Part shown: positions 1 through 11,250 of the stretch, in pieces | How positions within the stretch are numbered: position 1 is the first letter of the stretch | How the letters are laid out: each line of letters opens with the position of its first letter | NCBI GenBank assembly: GCA_017607445.1 | Contig: JAEVHH010000010.1 | Coordinates: forward strand, 1-26,159 | Reading direction: 5' to 3' | DNA length: 26,159 bases | Source: Histoplasma ohiense | Taxonomy: Eukaryota > Ascomycota > Eurotiomycetes > Onygenales > Ajellomycetaceae | Made by a program: the position numbers and the translations under genes | The notes under the pieces: model-generated | Told to the model about the DNA's origin: nothing | Database searches by the model: none | The model's input: only the letters and a program-made list of their open reading frames with translations

Positions 1-1809
1 CAGTGTTTATAATATCATCTCAGAAGTAAATTGATGCTGTATTTATTTTAACTTTTATAAAGTGAATAAATTCTTACGATTCTGTTATTTTTAATTTTTG
101 ATGTCTACGATTTAATATTATTATAATAATACTTTTCGATTGATTAAGAGTTAACTGTTTTTAATTATAAAGATGTAGATAAACATTTTCATCTGTTAGA
201 GTCATAGAAATGAAAAGCTAAGTTTGTTTTCACGAATTTAAATACAGCTAAGGATGAGTGACTCCCGCTAGATAGCATTAATGATGTCATATCTTTGATG
301 TCATTATTCGTAGTTATTGCATTTAAAATAGTTGATCGGATCTGTTTTCATTCTTTAGAAGTAGTGTTATTATTATTATTATTGTGCTTGATTATAGATG
401 TATACGGTCGGTGAGTATGACGTGCATGCGAAATGCTGAGTTTTTTTCGAATCAGGCCTGATACCAGTATACGAAAACAAGTGACACGTCGGTTTAACAG
501 GAATTTCATGGCTCAGAATCAATCAAGTATTCAAAGCCCATTAAATCTAAAAATAAAATGAAAAAGAATGTCGATAGGTTCGCCTGGCTGACTTTCAAAA
601 CAAAGGAAATAAGTATTATAAAGGGCAGCGGTTATTAAAAATCAGCAGAAAAGAGAAAAAAACATTTCTATTGAGCCCCATCAGCAGATAATGCGAAACT
701 GGCGCAGAAGCAGATGAAAATTCCGAATAGACAAGTTAAGAAAAGGTGAAGAAATAAAATAAATAAGAATAGCGATACAAATATCGTCGAGTACTTATTT
801 TATTGAGCAAGAGGCTGCCAGCAGCAGCATTCATTTCATTTAAATATTAGATTAAAAACATATTTTCAGCTTTTGTATTGAATAGCAAATTGAGCTCTCC
901 TGGTGGTTGTGTGCTCTGCCGGTCACCGATGCTTGGTTCGGATACTTTGTCCGAAGTAGCAGGAGAGAATGCTCTGGATTTTTCGTATGGCTGATAATAC
1001 GAACGCAGGTCATTTAAATCATCTTTTTACTTTGCTAAGTATAGCCCAGAAGTAGTGTAAATATGAGAGATATGAGTGAAATCTGCTTCAGAATTCATTT
1101 GACGTTGAATCGAAATTTAAAAATTATTAGAGATATTGGTTGAATAATAATGTTATATGAAATGCACGGTATTAGTAGTTCTCATCATTTTCAATCTTGA
1201 TGATATGACCTATTATAGATGTGGATTCCAGTTTGTTTGAGTGATTTGAATTTGTTTTCTTTTTATCTCTGGATACCTAAATAGATAGATGCCCCTTCGC
1301 GAGAATAGGCTAAGATTATTATTATCCCCGAGTATTGATATTTTTATATAATAAGCTTTTTATTTGAGATTAGATTACATTACAGATGTCTTTGAAAAAA
1401 GTTATTAAGAAATTTCTTGATTGTGTTTGTTATCATTCTTCCACGTGTATTTTATAAGTGAATTTTTATTTATTATTATTTCCTTCAGTGCTTTACGGTG
1501 GCCAGATAGGTAATGTGGCCATCGAATAGCAGCCTTGGCATGAAGGCTTGAGATTCGCCAGATTTGAAATTCACAGAGAGCAAACATTGCATTCAGAGTC
1601 AACTTCTCCCTTGTAAAATAATGAGATGTGAATTTATTAGTAGATATCTTAGAGATGAATCTTTCTTATCTGATTTAATTTATTGTTTCTGAGCTGAAAG
1701 AGCTGTATTGTATGTATCCAAATTTTGTCTTTAAATTAATTTTTACAATATTCTTGTTATATTACTAGTATTTGTTCAACAACATTTCTCATTATATGCA
1801 TTTCTTGTG
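1..1809. other. Unassigned AT-rich flank
   Basis: No gene, LTR or transposon domain was recognised on either strand. The longest open frame is 65 codons on the - strand (1405-1602); it has no motif I know and may be chance. A short (ATT)n run lies near 368-382. A GC-richer block at 895-967 can fold and is listed separately. The right edge is set by the start of element B's 5' LTR, so this is either the site into which B inserted or an older, unrecognisable repeat. Confidence 0.5.
895..967. other. 73-nt GC-rich block able to fold as a branched hairpin
   Basis: The ends pair perfectly over 8 bp (CTCTCCTG at 895-902 with CAGGAGAG at 960-967). Inside, TTCGGA (937-942) pairs with TCCGAA (950-955) around a 7-nt loop, and GGTG near 902-905 can pair with CACC at 924-927. 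It stands out as GC-rich in AT-rich surroundings. The length is tRNA-like, but there is no T-loop consensus, no recognisable anticodon arm and no D-arm, so I do not call it a tRNA. It could be a decayed repeat terminus or chance. Confidence 0.25.
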
Positions 1810-2345
1810 TGATGGAGTTGCTTTGTCTGTTGTCATTACCTTCCCCTATTAATTCTCTCTGCACTCACTTGGTTCTGACTGTTGTGATCTTGTGTAACTC
1901 AACGTATTTAACTTTTTCAGCCCCTTCTCTGCACTTGTATAGTTTCTAACAATTAGCACATGTAACTCAGCGCGTTGCTTGCACTCCCCAATACTCTACT
2001 GCATTTATATAAATCTCCCAACAATTCTTACGTGTAACTTCTTATATTACCCCTACCTCTGTGTTTCCTTCTTGTATAGTCTCTATATTCTTATATGTAG
2101 CTCTCATTGATTATTTCACTCCATACTCTTTGCTTGTGTAGTTTTACAAATGATTTTTATACGTAATAACTTGTATTAACTGCTCTGCATACATTGTAAA
2201 GTGGCTTCTGATATTCTTTCACTCACGAACTTTTTCTCTATAAGAATGCTTCTTTGTACGATCTTTTCCTTCTGATTCTTTTCTCTTTCTTTTTAATCGA
2301 TTTATGTCTTGTAATTAGAATAGTATCTAATTGTTAATTAAATCA
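1810..2345 (+). repeat. Element B 5' LTR
   Basis: Aligns by eye with 21724-22249. The start TGATGGAGTTGC corresponds to TGATTGATTAGC. The shared 3' part runs from a GTGAAGTGG-like block (here TAAAGTGGC) through a C/T-rich stretch to TAATTAGAATAGTA and a final TTAATTAAATCA, which matches TTAATTGAAGTACA. The middle is an array of degenerate units of roughly 60-70 bp, each with CTCTGCACT..TATAG and a GTAACTC-like block. Length about 536 bp against 526 bp for the 3' copy. The two copies have diverged considerably, indicating an old insertion. Confidence 0.75.
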
Positions 2346-2928
2346 TCTATTATATTCCTAATTGATTCTTCCTGCATTTAAAGCTCAGAGTATTTTGTTA
2401 TTGAATTCCTTTAGCTGAAGTGCATTGTTATCGGTTAGCATGTGCGAGTGCATTGTTTACCAGAGATGCAGTGTCCCAGTTGTTACAAGTCTACCAACAG
2501 TCACAGTGCTTTCTTATTATTAGTTATATAGACTGTTGTGTGTCTAAGTGTCTGAAATATAATCAACTGTGTTACGCAAAGTGCGAGTGTCCCTGGCAGT
2601 AATGCAGTGAATAGTATTAAATGAAGAAACTGATCGAAACTTAGTGCTGTTGTACGGAAAATAATATGCTGTTGTTTGTTTGTTTGTTTTGTATTGATTT
2701 AACATCTCAGAGAAAGCACAGACAGCATCCATGTTTGAAAGCCTTTCGAAGGACATGGAGACATGCTATACTGGAGAAATCTACATATGCACGTGGCCAG
2801 TAGACACAGGATTCGGATAGCAACTCTTGAGAAGACTCGGTCTATATGAAACTATTGTCCAGCTCTGACCTGATGTATGGCCATTCATGGTAGAGATAGA
2901 TCAAAGCACCTGAAGTCTTACAGCAGGA
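2346..2928 (+). other. Element B 5' leader
   Basis: Sequence between the 5' LTR and the minisatellite. No tRNA-type primer binding site beginning TGG was seen directly after the LTR. Tf1/sushi-type fungal elements prime from their own transcript, so lack of a tRNA match is not evidence against this assignment. Only short open frames occur here (for example 60 codons at 2420-2602), with no recognisable domain. A short (TTTG)n run lies near 2674-2688. Confidence 0.4.
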
Positions 2929-3540
2929 GTGATTGCTTGGGTGAGCGATGCCAAAGTGATTGCTCGCGGAAGGAAGCGATGGCAGGGCAATTGCTCATAG
3001 AGAACGGTGGCGAGTGATTGCTCGCGGGGAGCTGAGCTACAGGGTGATTACTTGTAGCAAGCTGTGACAGAGCAATTACTCAAACGAAAGCAGGGGCAGA
3101 GCAGAGGCAGGGTGGAGGCGAGTGATTGCTTGCAGGGAGCGGTGGCAGAGCGATTGCTTGCAGGGAACGGCGGCAGGGAGATTGCTCATCAGAAACGGTG
3201 GCAGAGTGATTGCTCGCAGGGGAGCGGCACCAGGCATTACTTGTAGTGAGCTGTGCGCGGAGCAATTGCTCGCGAGAAGGCGAAACGAGAGCGAGGCAGG
3301 GTGGAGGCAGAGTGATTGCTCGCAGGAAGCAGTGGCAGAGTAGTTGCTTGCCAGGGAAGGCGGCAGCCGAGTGATTGCTTGTAGTGGGCGGTAGAGGATG
3401 ATTGCTTGCAGAGAAGCGACAACAGAACGATTGCTCCCAGCAAAGCAACAACGAGTGATTGCTCGCAGGGCGGCAGCTTGTGTGATTGCTGTGTACCAAG
3501 CTGTGACAGGGTGATTGCTCCAGCGAGCAAAAATCGAGAG
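2929..3540 (+). repeat. GC-rich minisatellite, about 20 units of 27-32 bp
   Basis: A consensus close to GATTGCTCGCAGGGAGCGG followed by TGGCAGAGT recurs about 20 times, with GATTGCT or a one-base variant at nearly every unit start. Units are grouped: a block with GATTACTTGTAG (3046) then GCAGGGTGGAGGC recurs about 189 bp later (CATTACTTGTAG at 3235 then GCAGGGTGGAGGC), so there is a higher-order period. The block is far richer in G and C than its surroundings. Long open frames on both strands here (for example 3080-3589 on -, 3122-3343 on +) follow from the periodic sequence and are not independent gene evidence. It lies inside B, between leader and gag. Confidence 0.85.
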
Positions 3541-4121
3541 CCGAAGATCGGTAAATGGGCTGAGTTAACCTAGAATCGAGACACACCATAGCAACTCCTG
3601 CACTGCTTGTCCAGTGTGCTCGGATGATGTTATCGAGGCTGCGTGTACAGAAGGTAGCGAGTCGGAAACACGAGTGCTCAAATAATATACGTGAGAGACC
3701 GGAATGTATACAAGTATCCCTTTTCTTTTATTATTATTACATGATACTTAGATATTGAAATGAAGGCCTACAAGCAATCTAAAACACACCTGCCTCCGAA
3801 CACAGCGGATGGCAACTTAGAGTCTTGGAAATATGGTTCACAGCAAATACTACAGATGACTGAATTACACTGACAATTTCTTTGAAATGAGCAACACTGT
3901 ATTCAGTGATTCTTACACACTCACATTTAAATGAGAAAGCTCTTAAGAGAGGAAAACTTTCGATTCTTGACAAATACAAGAAGATCCAGTGCTCTATCTT
4001 GCGTGAAGAAGTCGAAAGCAAATGTCAGAGTGAACATCGATGAACAAGCGATAGACTCTTTATCCAATCAAGTGTGGTATATACCATAGCAGATTAAATG
4101 ATGATATGTTAGTGAAATTAC
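3541..4121 (+). pseudogene. Element B, possible N-terminal gag segment (left of the A insertion)
   Basis: Follows the minisatellite and ends at A's 5' LTR. A + strand open frame at about 3930-4041 reads as a lysine/glutamate-rich helical stretch (LDKYKKIQCSILREEVESK) that would suit a Gag protein, but I see no zinc knuckle or named domain. By position it should be continuous with 17419 onward in the uninterrupted element. It could equally be untranslated leader, because an ATG-initiated frame also begins at 17455 on the other side of A. Confidence 0.3.
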
Positions 4122-4402
4122 AGTAATGTCCTTTCAATCATTTATTATTTCCTTATTATCTACGCTTATTCTTACCCTCTTTAAAGTTATACTCTCGCTA
4201 CCATTATTTCTACGTACATATATGTATTGATGTATGTATTTCACTTTTATGCTTCTTTCTCTTTCTTTTTCTTTCTTAGTGATTTTCTACCTTTATGTTA
4301 TCTTTCTTATCTTACACTCACATAATATATTCCTATTATCCTACTGCTACACTATAAATTATCTTATTACTTTTACTTTTCACCCTATCACTACACCTCA
4401 CA
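4122..4402 (+). repeat. Element A 5' LTR
   Basis: Matches 11264-11480 (TTTATTATTTCCTTATTATC shared exactly, followed by the CTTATTCTTACC, TACATATATGTATTGATGTA and TTCTTTCTCTTTCTT blocks) and then matches 17360-17413 (ACTATAAATTATC; CACTACACCTCACA). The end CACCTCACA is shared exactly. The start is less certain, because the canonical TG of the 3' copy (11264) aligns with AG here. Confidence 0.85.
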
Positions 4403-6480
4403 GTTTCTAATTAACAATCTTTAAGAGATAATTAATTGGTAATGATCGTGATCTTCTATCCACGGCATGTCTTGCTGCTACTACTTCTGCTGAATGCAAA
4501 AAACTAGGTCTATGAAGAAAATCGTAAAACACACACTTACACCTTTGAAAGTGTGCAACTAAATATCATCTTTCGCTATGAAATTGAACTCTGAGTATAG
4601 TTCGAGAAGAGAATATCTTCTCTGAAGATCTCGGTACAATAGAAGTTGAGAAGATAGCTATAGTCGAAGAATCAGAATTATAGACTGAGAAAGAATTGCA
4701 AGAACTTCAGGCGTCGGTCTGACACTTTCTTCTGAGAATTGAATGAAACAATTCCAGTCATTGAAAATACAGTAGAAAGCACGTCCAAACCACGGTAGAG
4801 ATACAATTAGTGTGAATAATAACTTTGTAATAACATCTTAAATATTCTCGAGATCATCGAAGTCGCACTTATAAACACTCGACATTTTTAGTGAAAAATG
4901 CTTTGATTACTGTCAGTGAAAAGATGTAGTTGGTTATCACTTTGACAATTAAATTTTTGAGATCTCGGCATTGAGTGATCATCTTGCTTGAAAGATGTGA
5001 AAAGTTTCAAGATCAAAATATGAAAGAATTCAAAACTTTTGTTACAGCTACTGTACTTTTCATATCGGTGATGCGATTCCTACGATAGCACAATCGTAGA
5101 GTATTGAAGCATTTCTCATTTTCGATGTCGAGATACAACGAACATTGATATCAACATACACGTGATATATGAACTTTGCCACCGTGGAAAGAATTTGTTA
5201 GTTGGATGCAATGTCAGTCAGTTGATTCAGATAGAAGTTTTTAAGATACTGATAGACAGTGCTGAAAAACAGAGTAACAAGAAGATCAGACAGTTCGACA
5301 ATTTGCTTCACAGCACAATCGATTGAAGAGAATCGCACGCATTAGCATAGTGAATATGGTTGAAAATCACATCTCCATATGAAAGTTCACCTTCAATTCA
5401 CTGAGAATTTGACAAATATCACCAAATTGGAAGAGTTAAGCTATGATACCCTTTCATATAAACTTGCAATGAGCGAATCAAATCTGTCAGAGAGACGAAA
5501 GAAGCTTAAAGAGAAGTCAAATTTCAAAAAACCAACTAAGCTTTAACAACGAAATAATGCTGAGTAATAGATCCATGAAAACAAATATAGATGAAATGAT
5601 ACTACAAAGTTCAATGACTTCATCTGATCTAAATATTGCTGTTATTGCAAGCAGCGAGAACATCTCATCGATTTGTGTTTTGAACAATTGAGATGAATTC
5701 AAAACATCAAGTTCGACTCGGAAACTGATGCTAAGCCACGAAAGAACTCAAAGACTCGAAAAACACTTAAGACATATTATTAAGCTTACTGATAACAGTC
5801 GTAAGTATGGAAAGTTGATGCAAAAATGCCTTAAGCTTAATGTCGCGGTGAAACTTGCTCCGTCCCCAGAATCTGCAAAAATGCTTGCCTTTAGTAGACT
5901 ACGAATCAGAAATGAACTGTGTTGATGAATTTTGGGAGACAAAGAATCACAATCTAGAAGCTGCTCGCTGCAAGCATCAAAATGATCAAGTTGATTGATG
6001 AATGCATAATGCCCTACTTTGAAAAGTACGATTGTGCAACTACTGTCGGCTGTAAAGTAATGCCATTAGACATCTCATTTCTTCCATACAATGAAGATGA
6101 AGAACTACAGTCTTGTCTTAGAAATTTTCTTGATTAAGATAAACAAATTCTCTTATAGATTGATCAGATGAACAATTCTTGTTTTAGAAACTTTGAAGAT
6201 GAACAACGAGTCTGAAATTATTTCTGAACAAAAATATCTTAGCTGAAGTTCTCACGAAGCTAGAGTAGAAATGCTTGTAGTATTATCTACAGAACATTCG
6301 TAGAGCTCGAAACATGCTTTATATATATTCTAACTGTGTATTCAACTTGCTGGCGATACTCGGATTATATCATACTATATGCACATGTATTCTTCTCAGA
6401 AGAAGCTGTTATAAGCATGAAAAAGATTAGAAGAGGCAAAAACACTGTATAGATCTCAAATCTGATACACAATCTTCATT
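4403..6480 (+). pseudogene. Element A gag/protease region (degenerate)
   Basis: By position between the 5' LTR and the RT this stretch should encode Gag and the aspartic protease. It is riddled with stops. The best open frame is 5728-5925 (65 codons, rich in Lys, Arg and Leu), with no motif I can name. I could not find a convincing DSG/DTG protease motif or a CCHC zinc knuckle. Assignment rests on element layout, not on domain recognition. Confidence 0.45.
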
Positions 6481-6539
6481 TATATCAATATACAATCTCT
6501 CTGAAACTGAGTTAGCTGCTCCCAGAGAATATTTAAAAA

Positions 6540-7090
6540 TGCATTAGATAAAGTGAGATACTACTGTTCGGTAGCTTCGGGTGATACATCGATTCTCTTT
6601 GTTACCAAAAAGATGATGGACTTAAATGCTTTGTGTAGACTATTGAGAATTCGAAGTGAATCATCATCAAGAACTGATATTCTCTATCTCTAATAAGTGA
6701 ATTACTTAATAGACTTTTGAAAGCCAAGATATTCACTTAGCGAACCTTTGAGATGCACATTATAGCATTTTTTATAGCATGAGCCGATTGAAAGACGGCA
6801 CTTTAGAACAAGATATGAGACATTTTGAATATATAGTTATGCCATTTGAATTAGCTAATGCTTCAGTGACATTTCAAGCATACATTAACAATGTCCTTGT
6901 TGATTTGTTGGATATATGTTGTGTTATCTATTTGGACGACATTGCATGTCCCGATTAAAATCAGAAATATAAAAGTGTATATTCTTAAGATCTTTAGAAT
7001 GTGCTTGAGTGTGTGAATGCATTTGCAAAAGCTCTCTAAGTGTGAATTTGAAGTGAGCAGATCTTGTTTTCGAGGATTTGTTATAGATAC
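6540..7090 (+). pseudogene. Element A reverse transcriptase (degenerate)
   Basis: Blocks of the Ty3/gypsy RT are readable across frameshifts. ILFVTKK lies near 6595-6615, and YSLSLISE follows near 6675-6710. D-[TGA]-KTA, where the family has a Trp, lies at 6786-6797. One long unbroken segment then runs MPFELANASVTFQAYINN (6839-6892) to the catalytic box YLDDI (6929-6943). YLDD is intact; MPFEL replaces the usual MPFGL. Further on, KLSKCEFEVS near 7030-7065 matches the region after the catalytic box. Function in life: synthesis of element cDNA from RNA. Dead now. Confidence 0.88.
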
Positions 7091-7289
7091 GAAATGATAT
7101 TGAGATGAAGTCGGGACAGAGTTCCATTTATTGTGAAGTGATCACATCTTTAAATCAATTAAAGAGGTTCGGTCTTCTTGAGTTTTTGCTAATTTCCATC
7201 AGTAATTTATTAAGTCTTTCTCCTGTGCAGCCCCAGTTATTTGAACTACAAAGAGAAGCAAGAAAGGGAAGAAAAGCCACTTTTATATA

Positions 7290-7760
7290 AACAGAAGATG
7301 CTCAAAGCACTTTTGATGAGCTCGAATCATACTTTAAATGTGCTCCTCTATTAGCTTATTTTGACTCGGCTTGGTGTATTGATTGGAATACGATGCATCA
7401 GCCTTTTGCAGATCACTGCTTTGATACTGTCACGATTACAGAATGATGAGCAACGACATTCGAGTTGCCTTCGATCAAGAAAGTTGATTGATGTGGAAAC
7501 ACATTATAATACTATGATAAAGAACTCTTATGTGTAGCAGCGTTTTAAAAATTGAAGACCTTTATCTGAGAGAAGTCGAGTATTCGATTAGGTCACGATC
7601 TGATCGTACCAATCGCAGTACTTGATGATGGCTAAAAAGTGAATAGATATCGGATCAGATGAGTGGAGGCTTTATCTGCTTATAATTTTTGTATTACTGC
7701 ACTAGCTCAGATTGTAAATTCAGGTGATAGAGCTCGGTTGTTGCTCTGGTTACAGTGAGA
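7290..7760 (+). pseudogene. Element A RNase H (degenerate)
   Basis: TEDAQSTFDELESYFKCAPL at about 7291-7350 matches the connection/RNase H entry typical of Ty3/gypsy Pol (a WTEEAQ..F..LK..F..APIL-type block). It is followed by DSAWCIDWNTMH, where the family has a D-x-S/P...TDAS segment. Several later frame changes occur. The stretch 7760-8230 is the tether to integrase and has no clear motif. Confidence 0.7.
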
Positions 7761-8229
7761 TCACATAATGATCGAGCTCATATTATCCATCCTGACGAAG
7801 CTGAAATATGAAGTTAGACTAGATTGAAAAGCTGATACTTATCTTTCAAAATAATATTTCTTAATATAATTGAATGCCTTGAGATCCCAATGGCCAAAAT
7901 GCTTAACTTTAATAAGTGAGAATGCTTGTATCCCGTTATCTTCACCTCCACGTAAACTCTTCCTTCATGTTGTGCATTGAGACAATATATGCCTCGAGGT
8001 TTGCAGTCAATAAGGCTATTCTTGAGAACTCGGTATATACGAAATGTCCAAGTGTTAAATCCGTTCTGAGTAAAGTATAGAAGATTGATTAACTTTGCTG
8101 CTGAGCAAAGAAAGAAGATAAAGAAGAAAAAAATATGACTGTCACTGAAAATATCTTATAAACAATTTCTGAGGATGATATATTGTGTGCTGATGATGAC
8201 ACACATATGTTCCTCACAAAAACTGTCAT

Positions 8230-9290
8230 TGATGAAATTATCGGTGCAAATCATGATGATGCGCAGAGGGGTCGACTTTGATATAAAAAGTTTATAGAAC
8301 AGTATTCGAATCAAATACTATTGGCATGAGCTAGTCTGAGATGTCAAGATTATATATCCCACTTTGTGATACTTGTCGAAAGTAAAAAGTGAGAAACAAC
8401 GTAAACAGATATGAAGAGTGAATACAAATCTTACTATCGTGAAGTGCTTTTGAGTTATTCTTATAGATTTTTATTACAGACTTATCGGCCTCTACATTTC
8501 TCCATCAAATCATGATCCAATTTTAGTGATTGTGAATATATATATCAAGTTTATGATCATATTCCTTGCGTAAACATTACAGTTGATGAGCCTAGTGGAA
8601 ATTGTTTATATCAAGTTACATACTGATTTACAGAGTGCTCAAAATATATCGATTAAGATTCACTTGTTTACAAGTCATTATTGATCCACCTTTTTGTTAT
8701 ATGCTAGACACACTTGCTGGAAACTTTCGACAGCCTTTCGCTCTCGAAATGAGATGGCCAAATAGAGCAAATTAAATCAAATCTTGAAACATTATCTCGA
8801 TCTTTATCAACTATCGTCGAGATGGCTGAGTATCTGATTACTGTTGACACAGTTTGTTTACAATACCTCTGCGACATATCTACTGAAATGACATTGCGAA
8901 GCCCTTAATGAGATATTGATACGAGTTGAAAATTAATATCAACAAATAATCCTAACCAGATTAGTCATTACATGCTGCTATGCTGTGCGAAACATATTGA
9001 GAAAATATATCATGCTCGTTGAGAGATCCACAAGATGCAACAAACACAGAAAACCTATTATAATATAAAAGCGTGAAGTCCTTGACAATTTTAAAATAGA
9101 TGATTATATAAATGCTGATGCAAAAATCTCGATTGCTGTGCTCAGTTTGCAAACTCGATCATAAATATGTTGAACTCTTTAAGATTCTGAATACCGTCAG
9201 AAAACAAGCATACAAAGCCCAGAACATCATCTTTATATAGAAGCATTAGTTACGTATTCACGTATCTTTATTGAAGCCATAATGGCCACA
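8230..9290 (+). pseudogene. Element A integrase (degenerate)
   Basis: The N-terminal zinc-finger region is recognised by IKYYWHELV (about 8310-8336; Trp is TGG here) followed by DVK. The catalytic core is recognisable from FITDLS near 8473, a SDCEYIYQVYDHIPC-like stretch, YQVTY-[TGA]-FTEC at about 8610-8640, and the DGQIEQIKSNLE block near 8750-8790, which matches the D-G-Q-T-E-R segment of retroviral-type integrases. The C-terminal GPF-like block reads KYVELFKILNTVRKQAYK (9164-9217), where the family has K-Y-x-G-P-F. It is followed by RIHVSLLKP (9253-9279). Role: insertion of cDNA into the genome. Confidence 0.88.
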
Positions 9291-9332
9291 GAAATAGAGC
9301 TCTATCGAGAATCAGAACCAGAACTTGTCAAC

Positions 9333-9450
9333 AGTGAAGAAAAAATATCAAATTGAAGAAATTCTTGAAAAACAACAATGGAAAAAACAAATCTACGGAA
9401 ATATCTTTGTGAGATGAACAGATTGAGGTTAGTGGTGATACGTGAAAATC
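9333..9450 (+). pseudogene. Element A integrase chromodomain
   Basis: KKYQIEEILEKQQWKKQIYG (from about 9339) followed, after a frame change, by IFVR-[TGA]-TD-[TGA]-G at 9403-9429 fits the chromodomain pattern Y-x-V-E-x-I-L...Y-L-V-x-W-x-G/D-W. Two conserved Trp positions are TGA (9415-9417, 9424-9426). A further D-T-[TGA]-K near 9437-9448 may be the downstream T-W-E/K motif after a one-base shift. Such chromodomains target integration to methylated-histone chromatin in characterised chromoviruses. Confidence 0.8.
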
Positions 9451-9463
9451 AGAAGAAAACATA

Positions 9464-10048
9464 TTGAACACTCGGACATTGAAAATCTTCCTCAAACAAG
9501 AAAATAAACAACCAAATCTGAAAACCAATATACTTTCAAACATCAAGCACGAACTTCAAGTCAAAGACATCGAAATACTAAATCTTAAATCAAAAAGATA
9601 CTTAGAAGTGCAATCTCACCCAAACTTCGATCAAATACTTTTTTTAGAAATTTTATCAGAGAAAAGAAAAAAAAAATTCAATTTGAGTATAATAAATATA
9701 AAAAATAAAAATACGGACAAGAAAAGACAAAGAAAACAGATTAAGAAAAGTTTAAAGATTACTCGGTTAATTCGCTCTCATCTCAGCATCTGCCAGTCTC
9801 TTATTTCTCTTCTCTCTTCATCATCCCTCTCGTCCCCTCTCTGCCACTCTCTTTTGCATACTGCCTTGAGTCCTCATTTAAGCACTGAGTCTCATTTCAG
9901 ATGCAAAGACAGTCAGCAAATGTTTCTTTTAGAAACGTTGACTTTCTTCTCTCCACTCTTGCTTTATCCAACCTCTTCGTTTATTTTGATACACTCAGCT
10001 GAAGAAAGACCTCTCTCTCGTGATCTTCTCCCACGTCTTGTATCGTGA
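9464..10048 (+). other. Element A 3' tail, 194-codon + strand open frame
   Basis: The longest open frame in the window begins just after the chromodomain. Its first half is Lys/Asn-rich and the second half Ser/Leu-rich. It has no motif I recognise and no W-rich or membrane-anchored envelope-like organisation. It overlaps the start of a C/T-rich stretch (9780-10200) whose complement is also fairly open. I think it is more likely a chance frame in a low-complexity tail than an expressed gene, but in an otherwise stop-riddled element it is conspicuous. Confidence 0.2.
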
Positions 10049-10185
10049 GACTCGTATCTCTCATATTCGCTGTCTTCGATGATCTTTTTCGGTGACTCTT
10101 CGAGTTGACTCCTGCGATCTTTTCTCGGTTGACTTCTTCCCGGTCGACTTAACTTACTCGGCTGACTTGCTTCGCTACAGAGTTC

Positions 10186-10500
10186 TCAGAGCTCATCGCT
10201 CTCAAAACTCTCTTGCTTCGCATTCTTCTCTTTCTCCAACATCTCTGCTACGAAAGAATCTATATAATTATAGTGCTTGAAAACCTGCGCCTGCAGGCTC
10301 GGCTCCTGCTCGGTGCTGAAATCGCAGAGCATTTGCCTGCTCTGTTCAGAGCAGACGGCGTAATCAGGCGAGATGCATTGATTGTTTAGCCAATGATGAA
10401 GATGACTTTTGTAGCGATCATATCCTCCTCGAGTCGTCGCCTCTGCAAAATAAACACTCACCCACGTATGATGCACCTCGAAGAGGTGTATCGTCATCAA
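10186..10500 (-). CDS. Antisense ORF in the element A 3' tail, unknown function
   Basis: A 104-codon open frame on the - strand, opposite to A's gag-pol, lies between the chromodomain and the 3' LTR. It begins MMTIHLFEVHHTW and ends ESFESDEL. Composition is protein-like: His, Trp, Tyr and Cys spread through the middle (HHWLNNQC at about 10376-10399), an acidic and lysine-rich C-terminus, no membrane segment and no domain I know. Trp codons are intact TGG, unlike conserved Trp in A's pol. The DNA here is GC-richer than A's pol. In some plant Ty3/gypsy lineages extra ORFs, including antisense ones, sit in this position, so this may be an analogous additional ORF; that is inference only. Confidence 0.3.
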   Translation of the reverse strand: MMTIHLFEVHHTWVSVYFAEATTRGGYDRYKSHLHHWLNNQCISPDYAVCSEQSRQMLCDFSTEQEPSLQAQVFKHYNYIDSFVAEMLEKEKNAKQESFESDEL

Positions 10501-10639
10501 ATCATTATCGGTATATCAGACATTCTTAAGAGCACTTCTACCTATCAAGCAAATTTGAAGAAAAGAAAAAGGAAATAAGAATTAAAGAGGATTACTCGTT
10601 GGATTTGCAGAATTTCTCTGCAGAGACCCGAAGCCTCCT

Positions 10640-11250
10640 GATGCTTTCAGACGTTTGACCTCGACTAGCATTGTAAATCAACATGCTTGAGTGCTTGAGA
10701 CACGATGTTCACATGGAATTAACTGTTATGTGTCATATGATTAGAGTTAGAGCAATGTAACAAGCAACTTGGCAAATGACAGCTATATGGAAACAAGGCT
10801 AGTGACACGCGTGACCACTTTAATATCATCAGCGACGAAACACCAGCAATAATGCACGATAAGCATCGGTGAGAAAACAACTACTTAAAATCAGAATATC
10901 TGAAAGCCCAGTTTTGAAAAAGGGGGAGAGAGAGAGAGCGTGAAAATTTAAAAATTTTTATTGAAAATAAAAATCACGGCAGAATGAGAGAAGTTTTGAT
11001 GATGATCGAAGTTAAAAAGAAGAGAAATCTTCAAGGGAAAGAAATTCTTTTTACTTCTCTGCATGCAACCTCACAGCAACCAAAGAATCACCAATTACAT
11101 CTCATTTAGAAAATTGATAACAATGTGTATATGAAATTTATCCAGAGGATGTGATCGATATCTGCTATCAGACAAGCAGAACTTACAATATGGGAATGCA
11201 ATTATCTACTAGCAAGCAATCTATCCTAATCGTGAGGGCAGCTCGCATAA
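10640..11250. other. Remainder of element A 3' untranslated tail
   Basis: No gene was recognised. A purine run AGGGGGAGAGAGAGAGAG lies at 10921-10938. It resembles a polypurine tract, but the LTR match begins only at 11264, so it may be a secondary (central-type) tract or a simple repeat. Confidence 0.4.

Noticed and set aside
3080..3589. 169-codon - strand frame (and overlapping frames on both strands) in the minisatellite
   Set aside because: The frame follows from the tandem repeat, whose unit lacks stops in several phases. There is no domain, and competing frames are equally open.
10921..10940. AG-rich run taken at first for A's polypurine tract and 3' LTR start at 10941
   Set aside because: Sequence after 10941 does not match the region 340 bp before the shared LTR block in the 5' copy. 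The LTR match starts only at about 11264, giving equal LTR lengths.
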